From assembly GCF_009389715.1 (NCBI RefSeq), contig NW_024068001.1, positions 237,456 to 301,455 on the forward strand: DNA of 64,000 bases, given 5' to 3'. Made by a program: the position numbers and the translations under genes. The notes beneath the pieces are model-generated. The model saw nothing but the letters and a program-made list of their open reading frames with translations. It ran no database searches and was not told the DNA's origin. Each line of letters starts with the position of its first letter. Position 1 is the stretch's first letter. Positions 20,736 to 34,699 of this stretch are shown one piece after another. The stretch is from Phoenix dactylifera (taxonomy: Eukaryota; Streptophyta; Magnoliopsida; Arecales; Arecaceae).

Positions 20736-23700
20736 CTGAAAGTAGAATAAAGAACCAATATGCCAAAAAGGAGGAAAAATAAATTGTGATGGTTTTGAGA
20801 AATGGACAACAATGATGCGAGACATTCATATTCACCTTTGAGCCAGACTTGCTCTTGCTGCTGCTGTTGGGCTTTTCTTTTGATTGCTTCTTGGCAGTTC
20901 CTGTCACAACCTCATATATAGTGGGGAGACCATTTATCATTTGGAAGAGTCGCTTCCTGTAATTTCAGCCCCGAAAGAAAAATATATCAACTACCAGCAG
21001 TTTCCATCATAATTTGGAGTAGAAGTGTTTAGAATAGATACACCGTTTTTTTATTTAATATCATCACATGAAGCTGGGTATAACAGAATTTCCTTCAGCA
21101 GACAATGCTATCTTCTAGACGCAAGCATAGTACTTTCTATACGAGATCTAAATCTCCTATCAGCAGAGCCCTTGTGCACTCATTCCATGAGCTTATGAAT
21201 AGTCAGACTTTAAGAAAAGTAACACCTAGAAATTAGAATGATGCGAGGCCATGGGCAAAATGGCTGTTTGGAGGTCAGTGTGGAGGGAAAATCCAACACC
21301 TTCATAGAGACTTCTATATACCTGTCTATATAGCTTAGTTGTCCAGCAGTCTAATATATATTAGAAACCAACTATATCCTATGCAAGTCGTAACAGAGAA
21401 CTCCTCTAGTAGTTCATATACCGTGAAGCAATACTATTAGATGCAACAGTTAAAACAGAATTTCATCAGTCCACCCTAATGATATAAACAAATAAAATGC
21501 ACCAAGACATGACAAGCAAAATAACAGGGTATAAAAAAAAGAATTAGATTATATAAGAAGACCAAGAAATTATAAATGCTGTTCGCCAACATAAAAGTCA
21601 GTGTGGGAAGCTGAAGACTACTTCAAGATAAAAGATGAACAAAAAGGTAAAAGGACTATAGCAAGATTTAAAAGGTATAATCCACATGGCGATTTATGCT
21701 TGGAGCAACAATAGGAAGTGGGTCCACTAGCATGGTAAGGAGGATAGGGTGTAGAAAGTACAAGGATACCTAACATGCCATAAATTTGCACCTATCAATC
21801 TCCAACTAGAGACAACCTAGAATCTTTTTTTGGAAGGAAAATGAATATCACATCTCGGAAACTTTGATTTAATTTTCCCATCTTGTGAGCATGTTGCAAT
21901 TGAGAATGAAGGTGGGCAAAAAAGCAATTGGGAAATACAAAAAAGGGGCATCATTTGTCAGATCAGACACCTTTATAATAAATCTCAGAAATGCGGGAGT
22001 CAAGGAGACAAGAAACTTACCAATCTAATTAGCAGATGGAACTGTATAGACAATTTCATCCAAAACATTTTTTAACCCATGAAATGTGTAATTCAATTAA
22101 CCTGGCCTTGCACTTGAAGTCCAGAGTGGTGCAACTTAGGTGGCCCTTGAAATGAAACTGAAGGATTATAGGGCATCTAGGGCATTGAGAACTTTGGGTT
22201 AAGGGCAGATGAAAGGTTTCAATGTTTGCTGTTCTGCAACATATATAAAATTTGATTTTACATCACATAGCTAAGCTTCGAGGTTCCTGTGCTTAGACAG
22301 CACTCTCAAACATCGGATTATTGCGCCAAATATTTGAGCAATAACAGAAACAGAAAGGAAAACAAAGCAGTTGCTTCCTTAACTCTCTCTTTCCTTTTTC
22401 CTTTCCTCATTTTTTGTACGGACAGGTGGAATTGAGCCCTAAAAAATATATGACCTAAATAATGAGACAGCAAATCTGGAATCACTTCTTCCTTCTCCTT
22501 TAGGTATACTAACGATAAATAAGGCACTTAAATCCTCCACCACTTCAAGTATGCTCTGCAAAAGAGTAATTAGTAATCCTTCAAATTACTGAAAAGTCCT
22601 TTCATGTTTTGCTCCTATAAGAATCTTGCGATCTCATTTTCAAATTACAACAATCCTAAGTATGACACTACGTAGCTGCCTCCTTCCCTCTAGTAAAGAG
22701 CTCTTTGAGAAGCCCACCATATCCTGTCTCGTAGTACCATAATGAAATCAAGATTCAATTGGAGAGGATGCATGATGAAAGCGATCAGCATATTAAACAG
22801 AGACAAAGGTTGACTGAGGGCACGGTATTTCGGAGAAAAAGAAGATAATAAAAAGGTAAGGAATGGCAGATTACTCCTTGAGAAGGAAACTGTGTATACG
22901 GAATGTGAATCATGGAGGTAAAAAGTAAGAAAACTTATCAGAAAGATCTTTAATAGTTTGGTGTAGAGGAAGACTTGATGATATGGAGAAATTCTATTAG
23001 GGAATTTGACATCCATAGAAGAAAAATGGTTTCTGTAGTGTACCATAAGGACAGTGGAACGTAGGACACAAAAGCCTCATTCCATAAAAAGTCATATAAG
23101 AAGCCAATTTCATGACCATGTGTCTTAAAAGTCGTGTAGACTTCTTATCTGGCACAGAAATACACAAACACATGCAAATATATATGTACATATAACGTAC
23201 ATATGTACGTTTATGGGGGATGCATACAAAATATATTAGTCTTATAAAGCCAATTTGGTTCTCAACATCATAACCACCTTTTGTATTGAAAAATCTGACA
23301 ATGTTTAGTCAAATATTAAGGAATAGATGTTAATCAAATGTTTTACATTTCCAAAACATTGATTGTATGAAAGATCTTAAAATAGAAAATGAGCCCTCTA
23401 ATAAAATTTTAGCTTGGAAGGAAGACATATAGTTTGCATGTCAGATTTCTCATAAGATTCAAGAAGGCACATAAGATATGAAGATAGATTTTATACAAGC
23501 AGAGGGTTAAGCATGGCAAGTCACACAAGAGTTTGTCATGAGCGCTGCAACCTCCCACGACCCCACCAGTGTTTTAAAATCTAATTAGATTAAGCTTTTA
23601 GTTCTCATATCACACATTCATTCAAACCTAACCCTTTCACTGTATGCACAATCAAATAAATAAAAAATCCAATCCTCTGCAGCCCCATAAAATCTACAAA

Positions 23701-26700
23701 CACATTAAAAATCAAAGACTGTATTAAGCACCACATTACCACCAGATTCATTGACCATGATTTACTATATAGACTCAGCATCATCCATAACTTTGATAGA
23801 TTGATCAGGAAAGCAGATTTATTTGCTTTGCAGAATCCAAAGTCTTGCGCCCTGCAACACTTTAAATGCCTCAACATTTCTAATATAATCCATAGACTTT
23901 CACTGGAACCTTCTAGCGTTCATCCAAGCCTAAATTTGCATAAGCATACTATGAAGTTGTATCTAATATCCACTGGAAAAGTCTCATCTCCTAACTTCTA
24001 CTTCTGCTGGTATGTAAGATCTCATCATCTCTCTTACCAACTCTTTTCCATACACAAATATTATGCTACAAGGATCCCAACAATCCAAACTTCCTCACAT
24101 TGTGGTAGGCTGCATCTTATCCAGTGCCCTAGTGCCAAAGCTCAACGCAGACAGTTGCAACATCTATTTTCAAAAGCCTGTCTCAAGCAATTATAGCTCC
24201 AGCCATCAAAGTAGCTATACTGGAATTGTCTTTTTTTTTTGAAGGTAATAGAGGAAGCAAATTGCTTCCATACTGAGATTATCAGTAACTCCTACATCAT
24301 CATATTCCAAATAATGCCCTCCACACCTTCCATCACAAAAATTTCTTACTGTATACTGGGAACTCTTAAGCAACCATCAGTCGTCCGTTGGACATTCCAC
24401 GGTTTCCTCAAGTGATAAGCATGAGGAAGAAAAATTCTCTCTTCAATTTCTTTCTTAGAGGACCAAGTTAGCAACAAAAGTTACTGCATGCTGAAGCCTA
24501 ATGGGCATTTTTTATTTTTGGGGAAAAAAAGTTACTGCATGCATCTCCCAAATCCCCATACGGGTTAGAAGTCAAATCTCAGCAGCCACTTCCTCTCTTA
24601 CCCTCTCATAAAATATGTATTTTCAAAAATAAATAAAAGAATTTTGATCATAGCTCTCCACGTGCATTGCACATGTCATTATCTATTATCCTAAACCCAA
24701 GCCGTTGTGCATCATAGTGAAACAAAGATTGCTAGAAAAGATGTACAGCAGTTGCAACATCATAAACAATGTCGTAAAAGGCACTTTGGCAATCGCCTAG
24801 GTGCTGCAGGAGGCAAATAGACCTTTGAGTGCCTCGACAATCCTTGGTCAAGGTGATTTTTGGTAAGGTGACACCTAGGTGAGCACAAGGGACAAAGTGA
24901 GAGGTGTCCAGGCGATGCAAATGCAATGTCCGGCATTATACTTCTTTTCCCTTTTTGCCTATTCTTTCTATTAGAGCCCTTATAAATAAAAGGTTACTCT
25001 AGGATGCTCTATGGTTTACTTTTTTATTTTGGTTATGTTTTGTTTAAAAACATCAAAAATGGTTTGGGAAGTGGTATTTTGTTGTCATATTTGAATTTTT
25101 AAGCTATTTTAGGATCTCCGGTAATCTATATTTGATACCTTTCGCTCAAAAGCATGGTATGGAAAGTGGTTTTTTGATGTGATGTCTTGAAAGATGTGGA
25201 CCATTATATCCAATGTTACTTATGATTTAGATGTTGAAATAATGTTTGTGTTGCTTTGGATACAAATAGCAGGTACTTCTGGTGCACTTATTTAACTTTT
25301 CATGAACCGGTGTGCTACTTTCTTTAGGCAGGCGCCTTTTGGGCACCTTGTGCCTCAGGCAATATGGGTTCTATCACCTTAAGGGCGCCTTTTCCTTACC
25401 CTGATCATACAACAAAGAAATTGGTAATTCACCAAGATCACAGTACTAAAAATTTTACAAGGAGGAATCTTATCCATTTAATTACAAAGATCAATCACAT
25501 GATGATTCAATCATTTGATCGATGCCTGTATTTCTATCTAATAATTCCACCCCCGCACAAGTTTTCAAGAATCTAAAAGCAGGTCATATTTTGTAAAATT
25601 TCTTATTTATTGTACTTCTTACATTGGCTAATAGGGTTAATAAAGTAGCCAACCAGCAGGAGTTTTCAAGCGATTATGCAACTCTTATTGGGAATAAGAT
25701 CATGATCGTGTAAGTTATTTAGATTGTATGACTCCCATTTTGACTAGGTATAATGCCAAAAAGTTCATTTCAGTTACAAGTCCCAGAATTATGACCAATT
25801 ACAGAGTGGTTTAAGTGCCTCAACATGTAAGGTTGCATGGGAATCTAAACTGCTACCAAAAACATTTTCTAGATTAGGCACCAGCTAAGCTTACTAGAGG
25901 TCACCAAAGCAATCAAACCTTTTTCTTTTCATTCTTCAAAATAAAGGATACATACTTATTATTGGATTCCAACAGGTTGGTGCCATGCAGGCCTGCATAT
26001 ATGAGGCCATTATTGTGAATCATATGAAACAATCAATTTTGCAAACAGATTTCTCAAGGGTTTCCACCTTTCTAAGTAAGGTGAAGATTTACTCCTCTCT
26101 TAATGATAACTCATAAGAGCCGTTGAGTGATGGCTTTCAAGATATGACAGAAGTAGCAACCCCTCTGATATCCACAATCCTATTCTTTTGTTTTACATAT
26201 TATTCTTTTTGTTTTACATACTTTTTTGAGTCTTCCCTAAAGCCAGTGAAAACCTGATCCAAGATATGTCTCAAAACCTTAATCATCCTCCTATCATACC
26301 CTACCAGAACTTCTAGGGCTTCTTCTGCTTTACAGTTCAAACTCTATTAATTTACAAGTATCCAAATTAAAAAAAACCTAAAAACGACATATTAGTCTCT
26401 TTCTTAAAGTCCTACTTATCCCAATGATCACCTGATAATCATCCCTTTCCCCATATCAAATCCCAAAATCAACAAATTGATGACCTTCCTGTCATGGTTT
26501 TTTTTTTAAAGCATTAGCTGTCAAACCTCTTCTCCAGAATCAAATCTACAGAAATCCATATCCATCCACTTCACCAGAATCAAATCATCAGAAATCCATA
26601 TTCACTAACTTATCAATAAGATCAAGAATTAATACAATAAAGTTACAAAAAACCTCTCATGATCAGCATGCAACCTTTAGAAGCACAGAATGAAAACTCC

Positions 26701-29700
26701 CTATTTTAACATCTTAATAAATCTAAAAGAAGCCATAACTGAAGCATACAGAAATTATATGGTCTAAACCCATTAAATTAACTTACATGAAAAGGTAACT
26801 ACACATCCATTATATATTATATGTACTTTCACTTTATAGTTTATACACAATAGCAAGAGGAGAGAAACTTAGCAAGTCTATCCAAATCATGCAATCATAA
26901 ATGATATTTTTAACTTATAGTATAACATAACAAGTATATACATCTAAAATATGCCACACAAAAGATATGACACGGCAAGATTTTATATAATACGATTAAA
27001 GAAGGTAACATGAACTTGATATTTTAACATTTATTTAAGACATATATGTAAGGGATCAATATTACGGATTTGGCTTATGTTCTTCTCTTGGAAACAATGA
27101 TTCGAAACAACATTTATATCAGGTGTGTGGATTGAAAGTTTGAAAGAAATGTGTCTATAATATGTAATAATACAATGGCCACATGAAATTTATACCAAAA
27201 ACACATTACGTCAAACCTGATCAGTATCTTAAACTTGACCAATATCTCTAGAGATCAGGGGCATCATAACATTGGAAATATCCTTACGGAACATGGAGAT
27301 TGTCACACATAAGGAATATTTTTTCACAATGAACACCATACATACAAAGCATCAAACCTGTCAATATTAGAATATTTGATAGTCATGCATGCAAACTTCA
27401 TGCGTCATTTGCCAAGAAATTTATAAAAGTACATCCTGTGATCATGTTGATAGAGGACTCTTAAAGACAAACAAGCATCATGTTGATAGTCATGCATGCA
27501 AACTTCATGTGTCATTTGCCAAGAAATTTATAAAAGTACATCCTGTGATCATGTTGATAGAGGACTCTTAAAGACAAGCTAGCATCAATGAGGTGAGTAG
27601 TGACATGTAGAAACTAAATACTCAATACATCAACAACAGAAAAAAAAAAAATCAAATGAGGCATTTAATAGGTGAAGAAATTATTGGCTGTGAAAGAAGA
27701 GCACATATGCATAAACAAATAAACAGTTCAACATGACTCATTGAATCTAAGCCTAAAGGGGCAACAAAAAATGCGATTGCATAAAGATTTACATACTGAG
27801 ATTTCCTAGCCAAAAGCTATTGCATCAAGCATAAGGTCTTATAAGCAAAGGAAAAAAGAAAAGAAAGAAGATGTAATTTAGTCATGACTCAATAGGAAGT
27901 AGGAACTTTAGTCACCAGTAGTGAAACTAACCAATGTCAATGTGCTATCAACTACTGGCAATTCTAGTTACCAAGTCCTCACAGAAAATTACTATTTTTC
28001 CTATAAAATCAATTCCAACAACAAATGAAAATGTCAAACAATTTCTTCACGCGTAAGTTCAAAATGCTTCCCTACTAGTTTCCAAGTTAGAAGTAGTAGA
28101 AGAAAAAACCTTGCAGGACGTCAATAAAAGATAAATTATTGAAGAGATGTAGTAAAATGATATCCCTATTCAGCATAGATCAAGTCACCCATCACTTGCA
28201 CATCAAAGTTAAGCAAAGTTTCAAGCTACTAGACAAGCAAAATGCACAAAAAAAAGGAAGCTAATGAAGGAGATATAAAGCATATGACTGAAAACCAACA
28301 GGATACAGAAAGGCATTACGTGCCACAAATTATTAATAGATACTCCAACCCAAAGGTCATTGCTAGAAGACCCAGCCATAGCCAACATATTTAACAGCTC
28401 CATTGCTTTACATCCAATGTGTTAAGATATCCATAACATCCATCAATCTCCATATTCCACTAAAGCAACTACTGCATGCAAGGAAATCTGTCTATCATTT
28501 TTTCTCTACAAAGATACTCCCTTGCTAGTGAATGAATGCCAGTTTCTGTTTATTGCTCAGAAGAGAACCTTTCTCGGTCTCATCTGGTCCATTTTTTTTT
28601 AAGAGTTAGAAGGAAGAATTCCTTCAAGTTATTCCAAAAAGTAAGAAGCCATCCCTGTAGATCAGGATAACAGGCATATGATTCTCACAAAACAATAAGC
28701 AAGGACTCCTTAACATTATGTCCAAAAAATGCAATTTTTCCATCTGCCACTGATCTGTCTTATTTCCTTCACCTACTACTGAAGATTCCAAGGGTTTCTC
28801 CGTTATTTCATTGCTTATATCAATTTCAAATGGTCTTCTTCCACACAGTTACCGTCACATTCGAGTCCCATCTGATTGGCAAATGTTAATGCCTAGAGCA
28901 TCTCTACAGACACAATTGTAAGAGAAGTGATTACTTAAATAGCCTCTACAGAAAAGATTTGATGGATGAACCCTGTCTCCCTTATGGCTACTCGCACACC
29001 AGCAGATGCCAATTAAGCATCACAGAATTATAGAACCATTAGTATTAGTTTCACCCATCGCTTGACAAGCAAATCCCACTCAAACTGCAATTTTTCCTAG
29101 TCCCTTTCAACTTAAATCTGTAATTTTCTGTCATATAGACATTTCCAATCAGATTCCATGGATATTACTGTCTTTACCATTTTCCCTTCTTTTAAAGACA
29201 GCAAACTTGCCTTTTTCACTGCATAGTCTACAACTTCACAGCTAATCCAGCCATCCTACTAGCCCTTTTTTTGCATGCCATTAAACTGGAAACCAATCTG
29301 ATTTTTCGTAGTATCCAGCCACTGTATGCAAAAGCTGTCTAATTCCTTAATTATTCCTTCTCTAAAACCTTCTCCCATCAACCACTTAACCAAACTTACT
29401 TATTTCTTGATTCTAAATTACTCCATCTTTTCATATAATTCCCAGACCTTGGATTATCAGAATATTTATCCCGAATTTACCAAAAAATATATAAAAACAA
29501 CCCAAAATTAAAATGAGGCTTCCTAACATTTATGAGGCTATAGAACTCTCTAAACACAATATGTAACTAAAACAAGAGGCCACGCTACATAAAAGCAAAA
29601 CTTAATAGACACATTCAAAGAGGCTCCAAATAATTCCAACAACAAGAGACCTTCTACAAAGCCAGTCATAGTCCTTCAACAAATCACAGTTGCCAGCTAA

Positions 29701-32121
29701 TCAAAAAAGTAGATGGCTCCTACTTTGACTCAAACATCTAACTAAATCTTTAGTACAAGAACATATAAACATATACAGAACTCAAATCTAAATATATAAT
29801 GAATTTAGATTCAAAATTTGTAGGCTCCCAATCATAACTGAGAAGAATGCTTTGGGACCCAAATTATTAGACTTCCACCATGAAGCCCTCTTTGGCACGT
29901 GGTTCATAATATGCCAATTAATTAACCAAATATATTATTGGTCAGAAATTGTTGTGAAATTTAATATCTACATCTGAATATGCTAAACATAAAAAGAGAA
30001 CGAGGCTGCGAACAGGCAATAAAAATGTAACTTCACACAATGTTAAGACAATTTAGCAAGTTCAGACCAAAATGACAAATAATTACAAATAATCAAATTT
30101 CAAAAGTAGTATACCACAAAGAGGAAAGACAATGTAATCAAAAACTAAATACATAACAAATCAAGAATACCCAAAGAGAACACATGAAGGAATGCTTCAT
30201 TTTCTACTTAAAATCAGTAAAAAAACATTAAGCATGGTGTCTAGGCTGCCAAGATGCTTATCTTTTTTTTTTGGTCTTCTATAACAGTTCATTTCTCACG
30301 AAAGTATCAATTAAAACTCTATATCAAATTAAGCATGGTTTTGGCTGCTGAAGTTTTTTCAGCTAGATGAACGATATCTATTACTTCATCCAAAAAAGGT
30401 CTCTTATTGGTAGGTAGCAAAACCAGTAGTCAATATATTAGCTGCACAAGGTGAATGTAGTGCAATCTCTATTGTAATACTTGCATATATAAGCAATTCT
30501 ATGAAACATGAAGATCATTTAATCAAAAGTCAGCTATATCCAAATAAGTAGGATGAAGAAATGCAAATACAAAATTCCATAATCCAAAACATGAAAACAT
30601 GATCAGATCAACAAAGAAACAAGAAAACTATTGGAAAATGATAAATATTTGTAATTATTCTGAAATATCTAGATCTTATGCATCATATCAATGTACTGGA
30701 AACAAGAGAACTAGGTTTAGCTACTAAAATTCTCTATTGAATGTACCCTAGAACTAGAAAATTCTCCTACTTCATGCACCTTTACATAAATCATTGATGC
30801 ATAAATGTAGCAAGAACCAGGAAGGTACTATCTCCAAGAGTGAACAACTTAAAACAATCAAAACAGATACAAGAAAAAGATATGAAAACAAAATAATTAC
30901 CTGGATTCTTTATCAAACCCAAAACGCGCACCAAAATAGAAGGCAACAGCCAATAACCATGAATCACTGTGGACTGCAACAAGTGACAACCAATCCTTCT
31001 CATCCATTCCATCTCGAGCAAAATTAATTCCTAATGCTGGTTCTGGAAGTTCAGGAGGAACTTCCTCGGCAGGCAAGGTTACTTCCCATGTTTCATTTGG
31101 AAGTCCATATAAGCATAAGTTTTCCTTTTCTGTACCCACAATATTATCATGGCATTAGCATGAAACATTCATCCCAAATAATTATCCACGAAACCCAATA
31201 GATTGAACCTTGTTCAACAATTTATATAACAACCCTTTTCTTTTAGTGTATAACCAACCAACCACCTGCCCACCCACCCCACCCCCCCACCCCCCAACAA
31301 AAAAAAAGATTCTGAATTCACAAATTACTTAAAAATTGGGAAGAGTTATGAAATTGTTCATTATACAGCAAAAAATAGCTTGCCAAAAAGAATAAAAAAT
31401 AACGAGCGCTCAATTTGTTTGCTTTGAACAAACTTGATGCGCAAAAAGAACGAAGTCTTTAGCTTAAAACTATATAAAAAAAAAGTAGTCCATTTAAGGG
31501 CAAGCCTCCTAAGTTATCAACAATACTGGAAGTTGTCCAACTGTTACCTAGTAAAGAACTCAGAGGCATAAGACATCAATATATAGAAAAATATCCTTCT
31601 GAAATTCATGGGAACACCAAAAACGAAACGAAATCCAAAAACAAAAAGCGTCGAACAAAAGCAACCAAGGGGGATGCTGGCGGTGCTTTCAAAAAATCTT
31701 TAATTTTCTTTTCCGGTCCAACAAATCTCCACAAAACAAATACAAAGGGAAAAAAAGGCAGGCAAAGCCTTTTAAATGCCAAAACGGAACAACTCGAACA
31801 ACACAACCCTAAAAGCCGGAAACCCTAGCGTGAGCGAATCAAAAATAGAAGTTGGAACCTCACCGGGGTCGCACTGCTGGTAGAACTTCTCAACGTCTGC
31901 AACACGTGAAAAAGAAACAAAAATTCGCAATAATCAACATACAGAACAAGAATCAGCTAATCAAGAAAACACCAAATCCTGCCAAGAATCGAAGGAGAGA
32001 GTGAGAGAGGGGTGGGGGGACCGGTGGTGAGAGCTTTAATCATTCCAGCCCGGCGGCCTCGGAAATCCCGGAAGACCTCCTCCGGCGTCCGCGGATTGTA
32101 CGCCCCCGCGCCCCCTTCCAT
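20457..32121 (-). CDS. AL: PHD finger protein ALFIN-LIKE, five exons (gene span)
   Basis: Exons on the minus strand are 32121-32022, 31896-31864, 31129-30901, 20956-20836 and 20735-20457. All introns obey GT-AG and the phases add up to 762 nt, or 253 residues. Residues 1-140 are the Alfin domain ([38 protein letters not shown]). Residues 162-196 are an acidic linker. Residues 197-250 are a C4HC3 PHD finger with ligands C200, C203, C216, C219, H224, C227, C243 and C246 and aromatic W213 and W222. Family members read H3K4me2/3 and influence transcription in the nucleus, including abiotic-stress and root-hair responses. Length and order match the family, and no break is seen. Intron 3 is 9,944 bp; the others are 100-734 bp. 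Which family member (AL1-AL7 equivalent) cannot be decided here. Confidence 0.95.
20836..20956 (-). CDS. AL: ALFIN-LIKE exon 4
   Basis: This 121 nt exon begins with the last base of a split Arg codon and encodes [19 protein letters not shown], then a Lys/Ser-rich spacer. The donor is AAAG|GTGAAT and the acceptor ATTACAG. Confidence 0.94.
24750..25405. repeat. Possible decayed transposon in intron 3
   Basis: Both ends are unusually rich in AGGCGCC/GCCTAGGTG words within otherwise AT-rich DNA, and the right end partly complements the left. No clean terminal repeats or target duplication could be seen. Confidence 0.3.
27378..27586. repeat. 107 bp tandem duplication in intron 3
   Basis: Two adjacent copies start GATAGTCATGCATGC at 27378 and 27485 and differ at only a few positions, which suggests a recent duplication. 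Confidence 0.85.
30901..31129 (-). CDS. AL: ALFIN-LIKE exon 3 (core of the Alfin domain)
   Basis: This 229 nt exon encodes [16 protein letters not shown] through GFDKES, with split codons at both ends. It is the most conserved part of the Alfin domain. Confidence 0.95.
31864..31896 (-). CDS. AL: ALFIN-LIKE exon 2 (33 nt micro-exon)
   Basis: This 33 nt exon, flanked by GTTGCAG and CG|GTGAGG, encodes [10 protein letters not shown] plus split Asp and Glu codons. It joins exon 1 to exon 3 exactly in the family's reading. Confidence 0.93.
32022..32121 (-). CDS. AL: ALFIN-LIKE exon 1 (start of CDS)
   Basis: ATG at 32121 begins [17 protein letters not shown], the standard N-terminus of ALFIN-LIKE proteins. 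It ends after 33 codons plus one base at ACCG|GTCCCC. Confidence 0.95.
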
Positions 32122-32237
32122 TTCGAGCAGACAAAGAGACCTTGCGAGTTCTTTAATGGCGATAACGATGAGGGATTTCGCCCAACAAACCCCGTAGACC
32201 GGAGCAAAGAGAGCGATAAAGAAGTCAGACAGAACAA

Positions 32238-32252
32238 TTAGGGTTAGGGTTT
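32238..32252 (-). promoter_or_regulatory. Tandem telo-box in the ALFIN-LIKE 5'UTR or promoter
   Basis: TTAGGGTTAGGGTTT on the plus strand is AAACCCTAACCCTAA in gene orientation, 117 bp above the start codon. Telo-boxes are frequent close to transcription starts of plant genes active in dividing cells. A G homopolymer of ~24 bases at 32402-32426 lies further upstream. Confidence 0.6.
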
Positions 32253-32429
32253 CTAGTGGAGAGAGAGGGGGTTCAAATCCCTCCAATAAAGAGGGAAAGT
32301 GGAAAGAGCGGAGAAGAAGAGAGCGAAGAGAGGAGAAAAGGCGAGAGGGTTTTGAAGGGCTTTCTTCGTTGGCTTTGGTGTTGATTTGCTTTCTTTTTTT
32401 TTGGGGGGGGGGGGGGGGGGGGGGGGTCC

Positions 32430-34600
32430 TGCATTCGTTCCCTCTCCTTCTACGAGCTGTTCTGGTTTTTTTATCGGTAGTGGTGGGGTGGGGTCAAGGC
32501 GTGGATGGTTTCTTAAGTTACCGGGAGGTTATGTGACCCACGGGTGTAACGTTTGGGTCCAGCGCGGACTCCAAAAAGTTTGAAATAACGGATAATTTCA
32601 ATGAAATTAATATACGGATAATTTTAATCATTAAAATTTCTTCAATCTATGTGGCTTCTAAGATGCAATTCAGTTTTTATAAGTAGAGTTTTTTTTCCCC
32701 TTTCGGAGAAGAGCAAGTCTATTTATTGAAAGGTGCGGCAATAGAGAGGCAAATGATACCGGAGCATCATAACTGTTAGAAGAACTATTTATTTGTATTT
32801 ATAAATCTTCTCTCATAAATGATAATAGTATTTTTTTCATTAATTTCTAAAAATAACTTTACATTATCAAATTTTTATAGAAGATAATACGATAAAAATG
32901 AAAAGTCTGGTTTTGTTGGACTTCTTTTGTTGTCTCGTTTTTGTTCTCCTTCATTCTAATGATACCTTCTAATCATGGGAGATAAGGAGAAATTTGATAG
33001 AAAGAGCGGTGATATAAGTAAAAATTGACGAAGAATAAAAAAACATATATATATATATATATATAACCAAAATATTTTCTTTTTCAATCAAATTATTAGA
33101 ATTTTATAATTATTTTTTATTTTTATGGTGATTGAAAATTTTAATTTTTATATTTTAGATAAGATTTCTCGTAAAAACGCATCACTAGTGAATGCATCTA
33201 TAGTAAATAATGCGTTCTTTCTTCTTGAGTCAACTCTTGATAAAAAAAGTATATCAAGTTGGATGGAAGAATATTTTTTTTAACATCAAACCTCTCAACT
33301 TGCACCTTTTTGGAATCTATATATTTTTAAACTATCACTTAACGGCACGTGATACAATTTTTTAACTCTTAGTTAATGGTTGTTTTACATCAAAAAACCT
33401 AAGATGAACGATTTGATTGCAAATTTGAAAGCAGAAGGGGCCACAGGAAAAGATAATGAACCTTGAGGGCCACAAAAAATTTCTACCCCTTATTAATTTA
33501 TATAATTTATCAAATTATTATTAGAATTTGAGTTCAAATGAAAGTCTACTAAGATTGAAATCCAAAAGGAAACATCAATAAAAGCATGACACATATTGGG
33601 CCCCATGGATGGGGGACCACTCACCGGATGCAGAAGGGTTAAAACTTATTTCTTGGGATTGAAGTCAAACAAAACTTGAGGGCTTGTGAAAGGTTAAAAA
33701 ATATAATAGTAATAATTATAAGAGAGGTTGAGGATAAATAATGACAACTATGTGGAAAGTATGATAAAATAAACATCACAATTATGTTAACTCTTGCTTC
33801 TGAGTTCTTTAGAAGGACTGGAGGAAGCATTTGAGGTTTCCCTCATCTTGCCAAGATTGATAAAAAAAATATATTTCTTGCCACAAATATAGTTTGAATG
33901 AAATTCGAGTGAAGATAAGATTATACATACTTATTTCTTGTTTACAAAAATTAAATATTAAGACTGGACTATTGGGATGGCTAGCTACACTGTTCTTGAG
34001 ATATCATATACCAAATCAATGTCTTTCCACAACCACATACGCCCAAAATTAGTTTATCTAAAGATGATTTGTGTTATCTAAATATCCACAACATTGGAAT
34101 ACAGGATATCAAAATTTAGAGATGACTTATGATCTCATAAAGATTATAAGATGTCTATGACTTCTTACCGGTTAATATTATTTTCTATTTAGCAATCTTC
34201 ATAATACCATACAAATAAGGATGTTATCCAGGCATCCTGAGAGGGAGTGCATGAAATTAACTGGGGAAATGCTGGGTATGTTTTGTGCACATAAAAATTT
34301 CTCTTACCATGTGACATAAGAAAATTTTGATACAATTTGTAAGAGAAAATTTCTCTTACCATGGGATAAGTTGAATATAGACTCCCTAACCCAGCATTTG
34401 TTAGCTCAAAATCCTTCTGTGCCCAATAATCAGGATTAGCCTTTTTTTTATTTTTTTTGGGCAGAAGGCCTTGCTCTAAACCAAAATACCATGCAGGCAG
34501 TTAATATGGCGCTACCATATTTTGCTACATCAGCTCATCCAAGAACAATACCTAACTGAAATGCCATCTTCATACCATCAGCTGACCAGTAGATTTCCAA
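32430..34600. other. AT-rich upstream region of the ALFIN-LIKE gene
   Basis: No gene was found. An (AT)n tract lies at 33045-33065. Near 34285-34370 the phrase AAATTTCTCTTACCATG occurs twice. Confidence 0.5.
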
Positions 34601-34611
34601 ATCTCCGTGCG

Positions 34612-34640
34612 CGCGCAGAGAGAGAGAGAGAGAGAGAGGA
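34612..34640. repeat. (GA)n microsatellite
   Basis: GCGCGC is followed by about 12 AG units. Confidence 0.85.
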
Positions 34641-34699
34641 GATTTATATGAGACTCTTTTAGTAAATCCGAGAAATTATATCATACACCATATGCACCA

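Larger units (their letters stand above)
20957..30900 (-). other. ALFIN-LIKE intron 3, 9,944 bp
   Basis: This AT-rich intron contains only short open frames and decayed repeats. These include a region at ~24750-25400 with GGCGCC/GCCTAGG-rich ends and a 107 bp tandem duplication at 27378-27586. No nested gene is recognised. Its boundaries are fixed by GTAATT at 30900 and ATTACAG at 20957. Confidence 0.85.

Noticed and set aside
20327..20812. 161-codon open frame overlapping the last ALFIN-LIKE exons
   Set aside because: It is the wrong frame of a certain exon.
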